Positions 33,995 to 41,813 of a stretch of 64,000 bases of DNA are shown here, piece by piece. Within the stretch, counting starts at the first letter, position 1. Every line of letters begins with the position of its first letter. The stretch comes from Ventricola sp036297385 (GTDB lineage: Bacteria > Bacillota > Clostridia > Christensenellales > Aristaeellaceae). The position numbers and the translations under genes are program-made. The DNA is taken from NCBI GenBank assembly GCA_036297385.1, contig JAXJLD010000117.1, forward strand, positions 36,580 to 100,579, written 5' to 3'. The notes below the pieces were generated by a model. The model saw only the letters and a list, made by a program, of their open reading frames with translations, was not told the origin of the DNA and made no database searches.

Positions 33995-35590
33995 TCATTT
34001 TTTCTTTCGGGTTTTCTGAAACAGCAGGTACGCACCCATCATGATCCAGGTACAGGCCAGCACCGCAAGCAATACTCGCGCGGCTGTTGGAAGCGGCCCT
34101 GTCATTTCCGGCGCAGTCTCTTTCCCCTGCGCCTCAATCTGATCGAGCCGATACAGCGACGTTACATCAGCAAAAAGACCGTCGATAAATGCATCGTCCA
34201 CCGTCTTTTTTCTGCGGACAGACTTGGTCACATCTTCAATCATCTGCCCTGCGGCGTTGCGCAAAGAAGCTGAACCATTATACACAGGCGTAACAAACGT
34301 GTTTTCCACGTTGTCAAGCAGCAGCCGAGAAGCCTCGATTTTGACGCTGTAATGCAGGTCGTTATCCTCTCCGCTGCGTGCCATATAATCGCGGTAAGCA
34401 TCGGCATTTTGTGCCTTCGCGGTCACCGGCACATAGCCCTCCGTGCTGGCATATGCAATTTGCACATCGTTGGTCAGCATATACTGCGTAAACAGCCACG
34501 AAGCCAGCACCTCCTGAGCATCATCCTTATTGAAGATACAGATCGACGGCCCCTGAGAGATCATTCTGGGGCGCTCAGGATCAAACTGCGGGACGGGCAG
34601 CACAGCCATCTCAAAATCCACCAGCTTATCCTCACTGATGTCAATCAGCGGCGCGTGCGGGCCCATCCATGTCGCCCCTGCCGTAGAGTCTATCGCGAAA
34701 ATACACTGTCCTGCGTTGAGGAAATTCGCCGGATAGCTGGATATCTTAAACGTAGAGAACGCGCCGCTTTGGGCATGATCCGCGACAGTGCGCAGAATAT
34801 CCCGAGTCGTATCATTAAAAATCTGAATTTGACCATCTTCTGTCGCATAACCCGCACCTTTTTGCTGAAGCATCTGGATCATCATGTTGTCCGTAGACTT
34901 ATAGATAAAGGGGATCAGAACCTTTTGCCCATTCACGAGATAGTTCCCGGACGCATCCTTCGCCATCGCCGCTTCTGAAACCTCCCAGATGAAATCCCAT
35001 GTCAGCGTCTCAGGCAGCGTATAGCCCAGTTCCTCCACATACGTCTTGTTGATGTAGCAGGCCTCCGTGGAGCGCATATATGGGACAGCATAGTGACGGC
35101 CATTCAGCATACACTCATCCAAGAATCTATCAATCATTTCGTTTTGCTTCGGTGACTCGAAGCGAAGTGCGCTTCCGCCTAAGCCATATCGCTTATCTAC
35201 AAAAAGCGCATCCAGCGGTACGACGCTATTTCTTCCCGTCAGATAGGTTGCGATGTGATCTGGATAGGTAATGCAGATATTGGGTGTGGTCTGCGTGGAA
35301 ATATTGGTAATCACGTCGTTGTAGATCTTGCCATAATCCGTATACAGCCGAAGATTGATATGAATGTTGGGATACAGCGCCTCAAACTCGCGAATAGCAT
35401 CCTCGTAGATGCCTACCTGCGTCATATTCGTATCGTTTTTCGCCCAAAACGTCAGCTCGTATGTGCGGCTTTCATCCAATTCTTCGGGAATCTCAAAAGC
35501 CTCCAGCCCCTTAGAGCCATGACAGCCGCTGAGTGTCAGCAGGCAGAGCAGCAGCAAAGCAGCCAGAAGCGCCATGCGGACAGCTTTCAT
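33995..35590 (-). CDS. ABC sugar transporter substrate-binding protein with an extra C-terminal membrane anchor
   Basis: Extracytoplasmic binding protein of the family 1 (MalE/UgpB) type, 531 residues. The N-terminus has a signal peptide with lipobox LSGC (about residue 23). The body has the expected FWAKNDTN and FEALYPNIHINLRLYT segments and the aromatic AIDSTAGATWMGP region. Unusually, residues about 504-523 form a hydrophobic helix followed by QKTRKKK, so the protein would be held in the membrane at both ends. It is the last gene of the importer operon; its ATG overlaps the stop of the permease gene. Sugar or glycerol-phosphate is the general ligand class; the actual ligand is unknown. Confidence 0.88.
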   Translation of the reverse strand: MKAVRMALLAALLLLCLLTLSGCHGSKGLEAFEIPEELDESRTYELTFWAKNDTNMTQVGIYEDAIREFEALYPNIHINLRLYTDYGKIYNDVITNISTQTTPNICITYPDHIATYLTGRNSVVPLDALFVDKRYGLGGSALRFESPKQNEMIDRFLDECMLNGRHYAVPYMRSTEACYINKTYVEELGYTLPETLTWDFIWEVSEAAMAKDASGNYLVNGQKVLIPFIYKSTDNMMIQMLQQKGAGYATEDGQIQIFNDTTRDILRTVADHAQSGAFSTFKISSYPANFLNAGQCIFAIDSTAGATWMGPHAPLIDISEDKLVDFEMAVLPVPQFDPERPRMISQGPSICIFNKDDAQEVLASWLFTQYMLTNDVQIAYASTEGYVPVTAKAQNADAYRDYMARSGEDNDLHYSVKIEASRLLLDNVENTFVTPVYNGSASLRNAAGQMIEDVTKSVRRKKTVDDAFIDGLFADVTSLYRLDQIEAQGKETAPEMTGPLPTAARVLLAVLACTWIMMGAYLLFQKTRKKK

Positions 35591-36465
35591 CCCTTCACCC
35601 CTCCTCGTGCCACGCCCGCCATGATCTTCTGGCGGAACATCAAAAACAGAACAATCAGCGGCACGGAAATCGAAACAACCGCCGCCATCATCGCCGGGAT
35701 ATTCTCGCGCCCAAAGCCGCTCTCCCGGATCGCCTGTATGCCATTGGAGACGAGGAAATAGTTTTCATCGTCTGTAACCAGACGCGGCCATACATAGGCA
35801 TTCCAGCATTCGATGACCTTCAGGATGGCAATGGTGATGATTGTCGGCTTGCAGATGGGGATCATCACCTTGAACAGATACTTGAGATCCGACGTGCCAT
35901 CCACCTTCGCCGCATCATACAGATCATCCGGCACCTGTTCAAAGTTCTCCTTGAGCAGGTAGATGTAGAATACGGAGGTTACAGACGGCAAAATCAACCC
36001 AAGAAATGTGTTGCGCAGCTCCATGTTGGTGATGGTCACATAGTTGGTGATGACCACCAGTTCGCTGGGAATCATCATCAAAGAAAGGAACAACACAAAA
36101 GCAATATGCTTTCCCCTAAACTCAAGGCGCGCAAACGCAAAGGCCGCCAGAACCGTGACGATCATCATGATAGCAGTCGTTGCCGCGGTAAAGATGATCG
36201 TATTGAGAAAATACTTGCCCAGCGGCACCGCCGTAAATGCTTCGACATAGTTTTCAAGTGTCGGCGCAAGCGTGTAAAGCTGTGGAATATACTCCGAATT
36301 GTATGCGCCATAGCTTTTCACCGAAGTGAGCAACATCCAGTAAAATGGGAACAGCACCATTAGCGCCCACAGCGTCAGAAAACCATAGATCGCCACTTTG
36401 GAAATCCATCTTCTTGTCGCGCAGCGCGGCGCATAAGACGATGCTTCATTTGTTTGATGTTTCAT
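35587..36465 (-). CDS. ABC sugar transporter permease, MalG/UgpE type
   Basis: Inner-membrane permease of a CUT1 importer, 292 residues with six helices. The EAA loop that docks on the ATPase is YDAAKVDGTSDLKYLFKVMIP, with its conserved Ala, Asp and Gly. ATG 36465 is preceded by TGAGGAG, which overlaps the stop of the MalF-type gene; an upstream in-frame ATG lacks such a site. Confidence 0.93.
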   Translation of the reverse strand: MKHQTNEASSYAPRCATRRWISKVAIYGFLTLWALMVLFPFYWMLLTSVKSYGAYNSEYIPQLYTLAPTLENYVEAFTAVPLGKYFLNTIIFTAATTAIMMIVTVLAAFAFARLEFRGKHIAFVLFLSLMMIPSELVVITNYVTITNMELRNTFLGLILPSVTSVFYIYLLKENFEQVPDDLYDAAKVDGTSDLKYLFKVMIPICKPTIITIAILKVIECWNAYVWPRLVTDDENYFLVSNGIQAIRESGFGRENIPAMMAAVVSISVPLIVLFLMFRQKIMAGVARGGVKG

Positions 36466-36475
36466 GACCGGCTCC

Positions 36476-37369
36476 TCATACATAGTGAACATGCTTCTTG
36501 GAAATCAACAGATTGATGCAGGTAATCGTCAGCACAATGGCAAACAGCATCACCGCCGCCGCAGACGCATACGACGGATATCCTCCGCTGTTCCCATACA
36601 GCATATCGTACACATAGCCGACGATCGTATTCATTTCTGCGGCGTTAAGATCCGTGCCAAAGAGTGCGACGGCGTCACTGTATGCCTTGAATGCGCCGAT
36701 AAAACCGGTGATAATCAGATAAAACACGGTGGGAGAAATCATCGGCAGCGTGATTTTGTAGAACATACGCCAAGAGGATGCGCCATCAATCCGCGCCGCA
36801 TTATAATAAGTCTCGTCCACGGAAGCCAGTGCGCTGGTCAGAATCAGAACCTTAAAGGGCATGACGACCCAAATTGTATAAAAACAGAGCACAAACATCT
36901 TAGCCCAATACGGCCCATCGATAAAGTCAATCGGCCCTGCACCAAACCAACCGATGATGAGATTGGCCAGTCCATCAGTATAGGGTGTCTTTTTGAATAG
37001 AATCATAAAGACAAGGCCGACGGCGAGCGTATTGGTGACATACGGCAGAAAATAGATCGTCTGATAGAGTCGGCGCAGCGCCTGAACAGAGCTGAGTGCC
37101 ATAGAGATCAGCAGAGCAAAGCCTGTTGATAGCGGGACCGTGACCACCACCAGAATAAAGGTGTTCTTGAGCGCCTGCAAAAAGTATGGATCGCGAAGCA
37201 CATAGCTATAATTGTACAATCCCACCCCGTAATAGGTCTGAGACGCAGAATTGTATCCTTCTTCAAACGAATAGATGAACACATCAATGAGCGGATACAC
37301 CATAAAGAATCCCAGAAATAGAATGGCAGGAAGCAGATACAGCCACCCCTTGAGGCTCCGCTTATTCAT
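36476..37369 (-). CDS. ABC sugar transporter permease, MalF/UgpA type
   Basis: Partner permease, 297 residues with six helices starting GWLYLLPAILFLGFFMVYPL. The EAA loop is YYNAARIDGASSWRMFYKITLP. ATG 37369 lies inside the end of the ATPase gene (8-bp overlap) with AGGAG upstream. A longer frame reaching 37426 would overlap the ATPase gene further and has no support. Confidence 0.93.
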   Translation of the reverse strand: MNKRSLKGWLYLLPAILFLGFFMVYPLIDVFIYSFEEGYNSASQTYYGVGLYNYSYVLRDPYFLQALKNTFILVVVTVPLSTGFALLISMALSSVQALRRLYQTIYFLPYVTNTLAVGLVFMILFKKTPYTDGLANLIIGWFGAGPIDFIDGPYWAKMFVLCFYTIWVVMPFKVLILTSALASVDETYYNAARIDGASSWRMFYKITLPMISPTVFYLIITGFIGAFKAYSDAVALFGTDLNAAEMNTIVGYVYDMLYGNSGGYPSYASAAAVMLFAIVLTITCINLLISKKHVHYV

Positions 37370-38489
37370 GAGCAGCACGCTCCTTTTCCTGTGTATCAAA
37401 GAAAATACGGTTCCCTGTCTCCGCATCGAAGAGGAAAACCTTCTCCATCTTCAGCGAGAAGCGAATCTGCCCATCCTGTGCAGGTACAATGCTATCTGCA
37501 CTGACGATGGCGCGGATCGCTGCGTTTTGGCAGCAGGGATGCGCGCAAACAACGCTGACATCCCGCCCCATAACCTCAATACCGCCGAAAGCGCAGCACA
37601 ACGCCCCTTTTTCGTCCGGGACAAAGCCTTCCGGGCGGATGCCAATGACGACAGGTTGATCTTCAACGCCATCTACCTGCATGACATCCGCTTCACCGAT
37701 TCTCAACATACCATGCGCAACCTGTCCGTGAAATACATTGATGGGCGGCGTACCTAAGAATTGGGCGACGAACAGATTGGCCGGGCAGTCATATACAGTC
37801 TGAGGTTTCCCGGTCTGCTGGATGACGCCATCCGCCATAACGACGATCTCGTCTGAGATGCTCATGGCCTCTTCCTGATCGTGCGTGACAAAGACGGTCG
37901 TGATCTGCGTTTCGCGCTGAATCCGCCGGATTTCCTCGCGTGTTTGCAGTCTCAGCCGTGCATCCAGATTAGAGAGCGGCTCATCCAGCAGGAGTACGCG
38001 GGGGCGTTTAACCAGTGCGCGCGCAATCGCTACCCGCTGCTGCTGTCCACCGGACAGCTCACCAGGCTTGCGCTCCAGCAGTCCCTCGATCTGAACCAGT
38101 CGCGCCGCCTCACGCGCTCTTTCGCGCATAGTTTCCTTGGAAAGCCGCTCCTTCCCCTTGAGGTTTTCCAAAGGAAATAGGATATTCTCCATGACCGTCA
38201 TGTGCGGATAGAGCGCATAGCTCTGAAATACAAAACCAACGCCGCGTTTTTCCGCCGGAAGCTCCGTCACATCCTCATCGCCAAAGTAAATCCGACCTTC
38301 AGTCGGCTTTAGCAGACCGCAAAGCAGATTGAGCGTGGTACTTTTGCCGCATCCCGATGGGCCTAACAGGCCAATGAGCTTACCATCCGGGATTTCAAAC
38401 GTAAAATCCTTCACCGCAACTACATCACTGCGTGCGTCCTTTCCCCTGCCTGGAAACCTCTTGGTCAGATTATCCAATACGATTTTCAT
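37362..38489 (-). CDS. ABC sugar transporter ATPase, MsmK/UgpC type
   Basis: ATPase of the CUT1 importer, 375 residues. It shows Walker A GPSGCGKST, the Q-loop VFQSYALYPHMTV, signature LSGGQQQRVAIARAL, Walker B VLLLDEPLSNLD and the H-loop VTHDQEEAM. The C-terminal TOBE-like regulatory domain starts near 240 and is cysteine-richer than usual (GALCCAF, AHPCCQ). ATG 38489 gives the typical MKIVLDNLTKRF start; the ribosome binding site is weak. Many genomes keep one shared MsmK; here the operon has its own. Confidence 0.94.
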   Translation of the reverse strand: MKIVLDNLTKRFPGRGKDARSDVVAVKDFTFEIPDGKLIGLLGPSGCGKSTTLNLLCGLLKPTEGRIYFGDEDVTELPAEKRGVGFVFQSYALYPHMTVMENILFPLENLKGKERLSKETMRERAREAARLVQIEGLLERKPGELSGGQQQRVAIARALVKRPRVLLLDEPLSNLDARLRLQTREEIRRIQRETQITTVFVTHDQEEAMSISDEIVVMADGVIQQTGKPQTVYDCPANLFVAQFLGTPPINVFHGQVAHGMLRIGEADVMQVDGVEDQPVVIGIRPEGFVPDEKGALCCAFGGIEVMGRDVSVVCAHPCCQNAAIRAIVSADSIVPAQDGQIRFSLKMEKVFLFDAETGNRIFFDTQEKERAAHE

Positions 38490-38563
38490 ACCGTACCTAC
38501 TTTCTTCTCTTTCCTTTGCATACAGCATGGAACGCCCATGCGCCTGTTTTCGCTATTCGTCTT

Positions 38564-38592
38564 AATATAGCGCATTTCCATCCGGTTTTCAA
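38564..38592 (-). promoter_or_regulatory. promoter of the sugar importer operon
   Basis: Minus-strand TTGAAA (38587-38592), 17-bp spacer, TATATT (38564-38569). Confidence 0.75.
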
Positions 38593-38668
38593 GCTTGCAA
38601 ACGAAGAAGAAGGATTGACTGCAACAAGTTTTTTCCATAAAACCATTTCCTTTTGAAACAAAAAAGGG

Positions 38669-38674
38669 TATAAT
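38669..38674 (+). promoter_or_regulatory. -10 element for the AI-2E family gene
   Basis: A perfect TATAAT 32 bp before the start codon, divergent from the sugar importer promoter. The -35 region (TTTCCT at 38646) is a poor match. Confidence 0.5.
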
Positions 38675-38706
38675 AAAAAGAGAATATTTGTACAGGAGGC
38701 TACATC

Positions 38707-39906
38707 ATGCAGCTTTCAAGGGATACGAAGCGTTTTTTGTTCTCCCTTTCCGTTTTCACCGTAGCGCTGGTGCTGTGTGTGATTAACTTCTCCGATGTAG
38801 GCAATTGGCTTGGTCGGCTGCTGGAGAATTTTTCTCCTTTCATCATCGGCGGATGCATCGCATTCATCCTCAGCGTTCCCATGAGCTTGTTCAACAAATT
38901 GCTGAGCAAAAAGAACAAAAAGGGAAAAGCGCTTATGAAACCCGGCAAGCGCAAGCTTGTCAGCCTGCTTCTTTCCATCCTCTTTGCCTTTCTGGTGATC
39001 GGCATTTTCAGCGGACTTGTGGTGCCGCAGATCATCAGCACCATTAGCGCACTGGCGGATTCGCTCATGAGTTTTGTCTCCTCGGCGCAGCTTTTCATTT
39101 CCAATGCGCTGACATGGCTGGAGGAATATCCTGAAATCCATGATGCAGTCGCTCCGGTCATCCCTGATCTGGATAAGATGGCTTCCACGCTCATCAACGT
39201 AGTGCAGCGCTCTGTGTTGACGCTTGCCTCTACGCTTCCGGGAAAGATTTCTTCCCTCTTTGGAAGCGTAAAGAACGTCATCATCTCGTTTGTGTTCGCT
39301 GTCTATGTTCTTTTGCAGACCGAATCGCTTTCGAGGCAGTGCAAAAAGCTCGTTTATGCCTTTTTGCCCAAGCACTTCTGCGATGATGTGCTCAACGTCG
39401 CACGCCTTGCGCACAAGACGTTCTTTTCCTACGTTGCCATCCAGTGCACAGAAGCCGCCATTCTCAGCGGTTTGTGCTTCATCGGCATGTTGATCTTCCG
39501 CTTCCCGCACGCACTGGTGATCTCCGTCATCATGCTCTTCGGGGCGCTGATTCCGATCTATGGTGCGATTTTCTCGTGCGTCATCGGTGCCTTCCTTGTT
39601 CTGATCGAGAGCCCGATGAAGGCGATTGGCTTTGTGCTGTTTATCCTCGTCCTCCAGCAGATTGAAACCAATCTCATCTATCCGCGTGTTGTTTCTACGG
39701 CGATCAATCTTCCATCGATGTGGGTGCTTCTGGCCGTCACGGTGGGCGGCGGAATCTTTGGCATCCCAGGCATGATGACCGCTGTACCGATTGTTTCCAT
39801 CACCTACACGCTGCTTGGCGATGCTGCCAACAAGCGCCTTTCTGCGAGAGGACTTTCGGTTTACGATCCTGCTCCACCCACTCCGCCCGAGGAAAAGAAG
39901 GCTTAG
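38707..39906 (+). CDS. AI-2E family transporter
   Basis: Polytopic membrane protein of 399 residues with seven to eight helices, arranged as in the AI-2E (formerly UPF0118) family. An N-terminal hairpin and a basic loop (SKKNKKGKALMKPGKRK) are followed by a periplasmic helical region and the C-terminal signature GALIPIYGAIFSCVIGAF, then QQIETNLIYPRVV and GGIFGIPGMMTAVP. Members have been linked to AI-2 export, Na+/H+ antiport or other solutes, so the family name says little about the substrate. AGGAGG precedes ATG 38707. Confidence 0.9.
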   Translation: MQLSRDTKRFLFSLSVFTVALVLCVINFSDVGNWLGRLLENFSPFIIGGCIAFILSVPMSLFNKLLSKKNKKGKALMKPGKRKLVSLLLSILFAFLVIGIFSGLVVPQIISTISALADSLMSFVSSAQLFISNALTWLEEYPEIHDAVAPVIPDLDKMASTLINVVQRSVLTLASTLPGKISSLFGSVKNVIISFVFAVYVLLQTESLSRQCKKLVYAFLPKHFCDDVLNVARLAHKTFFSYVAIQCTEAAILSGLCFIGMLIFRFPHALVISVIMLFGALIPIYGAIFSCVIGAFLVLIESPMKAIGFVLFILVLQQIETNLIYPRVVSTAINLPSMWVLLAVTVGGGIFGIPGMMTAVPIVSITYTLLGDAANKRLSARGLSVYDPAPPTPPEEKKA

Positions 39907-39914
39907 TACCCTCC

Positions 39915-39943
39915 TTTACAAAAGTATACCAAAACGATATAAT
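39915..39943 (+). promoter_or_regulatory. promoter of the S24-regulator/SprT unit
   Basis: TTTACA at 39915-39920, 17-bp spacer, TATAAT at 39938-39943. It lies directly against the hairpin that ends the preceding gene. Confidence 0.8.
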
Positions 39944-39975
39944 GCGCTTAGCGAAAAACTAGGCGCTTTTCTTTT
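39944..39975 (+). terminator. terminator after the AI-2E family gene
   Basis: GCGCTTAG and CTAGGCGC form an 8-bp stem with one G-T pair, followed by TTTTCTTTT. The transcript from the promoter immediately upstream would begin inside it and lack the left arm, so only read-through from the preceding gene should be stopped. Confidence 0.7.
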
Positions 39976-40005
39976 GCGCCGACGAGATGATAGGAGGAAT
40001 ACACC

Positions 40006-40725
40006 ATGAGCCGTTTGGGTGATTTGATTATGCTGGAGCGCAGCCGCCAGAAAATGACCCGCAAACAGGCCGCAAGGAAATGCGGCGTTTCTGAAGGCTA
40101 TATCAAGGATGTCGAAGAGGGCCGGCGCATCATTCAGGATGATCAGGCACGCAGGATTCTCAAAACACTTGGTGCCGGTCAGCACAATGAGGCCGAATTC
40201 TCTCTGGATGAAATTGCCGCAACGGTCGATCTGGGCACGCTGGCGCCCGTAAGCACCAAACCTACACAGCCTAAAGCTGAGGAGCCCCGCCCTGCCGCCA
40301 AGCCCAGATCCAACGAGGAACAGAGCGGCATCTGGCTGGATGCGCTGAGCAGCGTACTCAAGCCTGTTCCGGTGATGAACGCCGGTTGGATTCGGGTTTC
40401 CCGGCGCATGGTGCCCATTCAGGACGGCAAAATCGAGGGCGCGAACCCCGACAAGGTCGTCTATTTCCTCGCCCCGGATGATTCCATGCGTGCCATGCGC
40501 ATTGAAAAGGGCGATCTGGTATTGGTGGTGCCGCAGACATTGCCCGTAGATGGCGCGGTGATGCTGGTGGAATATGGTGCGCATCGCTGCCTGCGCCGCG
40601 TTAAGCTGTTGGGCAGCAACAATATTCTGCTCCAAAGCGGCGACCGCGATCTGGGAACGGAATCCGTCCATGTCAGCGAGATCAAGTTTGTCGGCAAAGC
40701 GGTGCGCGTGGAGATCACCCTGTAA
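40006..40725 (+). CDS. XRE helix-turn-helix regulator with S24 (LexA-like) domain, catalytic Lys replaced
   Basis: The 239-residue protein has an N-terminal XRE-type helix-turn-helix (about 5-56, KMTRKQAARKCGVSEGYIKDVEEG), a Pro-rich linker (80-105) and a C-terminal S24 peptidase-like domain. Ser160 in APDDSMRAMRI matches the nucleophile Ser of LexA, and Ala126-Gly127 (NAGW) sits where the cleaved bond would be. The position of the catalytic Lys (TVKR in LexA) reads CLRRV, with Arg197. Self-cleavage is therefore doubtful; Arg substitution usually disables this protease. GGAGG precedes ATG 40006. The next gene begins one base after its stop. Confidence 0.82.
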   Translation: MSRLGDLIMLERSRQKMTRKQAARKCGVSEGYIKDVEEGRRIIQDDQARRILKTLGAGQHNEAEFSLDEIAATVDLGTLAPVSTKPTQPKAEEPRPAAKPRSNEEQSGIWLDALSSVLKPVPVMNAGWIRVSRRMVPIQDGKIEGANPDKVVYFLAPDDSMRAMRIEKGDLVLVVPQTLPVDGAVMLVEYGAHRCLRRVKLLGSNNILLQSGDRDLGTESVHVSEIKFVGKAVRVEITL

Positions 40726-40726
40726 G

Positions 40727-41464
40727 ATGATGACGACAGCATCACTCCCCTTCCTCTTTCCGCTGAAAAGCGCTGACATTGATCGTCGCCGTGCTCAGAT
40801 TCTGCAAGCCCTCTGCACACAAGACCCTGACTTTGCGCAAATCCCCGTGCGCAGATTGCAGCAGCGCACACTGGATTGTATGCTGATGCTCTATGACGAC
40901 ATATTCCTGTCAAGCTTCTTGTGTCGTGCTCTGCCCTCTCTCCATGTGACGCTCTCCTTCCGCCTGACCAGCGCGGCAGGAAAGTTCCTGTGTACCCAAG
41001 ATACGCGGGGCAAGATACTCAACGCGGAAATCCGTATGTCCGGCGACTATCTGATGCGCCTGTGTCAAGGCGATTTTCATTTGAACGGCTTGACGGCGCA
41101 TACGCCTCAGGATGCCTTCCTGATCGTATTTGAACACGAGCTTTGCCATGCGCTTGAAACAGCTCTGTATGGGAAAACGGGTCATTCAAAGCGCTTTCTC
41201 TCGCTGGCCAATGGTCTTTTTGCCCACACCGACACGCGCCACAGCCTGCCCACTCGCCAATTGGAAGCCGCACAGGAAGGACTGCGCGTGGGATGCCGCA
41301 TACGTTTTCCCTTTCAGGACCACGAGCTGCACGGAATCATCAGCTACATCGGCAAGCAGGCCACGGTGATGGTACCTGATTCGCACGGCACTTACCGCGA
41401 TGCGCACGGTAAACGCTATGAAAAGTATCGTGTGCCGCTTCCCCTCCTTGATCTTGAACCATAG
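40727..41464 (+). CDS. SprT-like zinc metalloprotease
   Basis: The 245-residue protein has the motif HELCH at 137-141 followed by His153 in KTGHSKRFLSLANGLF. That arrangement (HExxH, then GH about 12 residues later) is that of the SprT/Spartan metalloprotease domain, which in eukaryotes degrades DNA-crosslinked proteins. The N-terminal 130 residues and the C-terminal Arg- and Tyr-rich strands (HELHGIISYIGKQATVMVPD) are not familiar; the latter may be a small beta barrel. There is no clear ribosome binding site and the start lies one base after the regulator stop, so translation is probably coupled. ATG 40730 is an equal start candidate. Confidence 0.75.
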   Translation: MMTTASLPFLFPLKSADIDRRRAQILQALCTQDPDFAQIPVRRLQQRTLDCMLMLYDDIFLSSFLCRALPSLHVTLSFRLTSAAGKFLCTQDTRGKILNAEIRMSGDYLMRLCQGDFHLNGLTAHTPQDAFLIVFEHELCHALETALYGKTGHSKRFLSLANGLFAHTDTRHSLPTRQLEAAQEGLRVGCRIRFPFQDHELHGIISYIGKQATVMVPDSHGTYRDAHGKRYEKYRVPLPLLDLEP

Positions 41465-41477
41465 ATTTATAACTTTT

Positions 41478-41506
41478 TGCCCCTGCGTTACGCAGAGGGC
41501 ATTTTT
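41478..41506 (+). terminator. terminator after the SprT-like gene
   Basis: TGCCC-CTGCG and CGCAG-A-GGGCA pair with one bulged A around TTA and are followed by TTTTT. The 190 bases from here to the CtsR-like sites are A+T-rich and show no gene. Confidence 0.88.
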
Positions 41507-41694
41507 GATTTCTGCTGATCCCAAGAAGAGAGAGAAATAACTACCGCTCCGTTTTAGTCTCCCCTGTTTTAGATCATATCAAGAGATAATGCTCCCGTGT
41601 ATGAAGACAGCATCTATGGCAAAACTTTTCATTTGTGGTCCAGATAGCATTAATTTGTTAATTCTGTACACTTTATTCCGATTTATTCTCCCAT

Positions 41695-41721
41695 TTTGAT
41701 CTTTACTGACTTTCTTTGACC
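41695..41721 (-). promoter_or_regulatory. CtsR-like operator: three heptads upstream of clpB
   Basis: Read on the minus strand, the heptads GGTCAAA (41715-41721), AGTCAGT (41705-41711) and GATCAAA (41695-41701) are each separated by three bases. The CtsR consensus is a direct repeat of RGTCAAA with a three-base spacer, so the first heptad is perfect, the last has one mismatch and the middle two. The sites overlap the clpB promoter, where a repressor would act. Confidence 0.72.
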
Positions 41722-41731
41722 ATGGTATACT
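41702..41731 (+). promoter_or_regulatory. clpB promoter
   Basis: TTTACT at 41702-41707, 18-bp spacer, and extended -10 TGGTATACT (hexamer 41726-41731). A short hairpin CGTTCG/CGAACG (41767-41783) lies in the leader. Confidence 0.7.
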
Positions 41732-41813
41732 GACAGCGTCGAAAGACAAAGTAAGCATCAAGAAACCGTTCGTCGGGCGAACGTCGCCCTGAACATAAAG
41801 GAGGATGATTTGG

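Noticed and set aside
40574..40726. Upstream extension of the SprT-like protein
   Set aside because: This part overlaps the S24 regulator gene in another frame and is rich in Ala, Ser and Cys with no motif; ATG 40727 is a better start.
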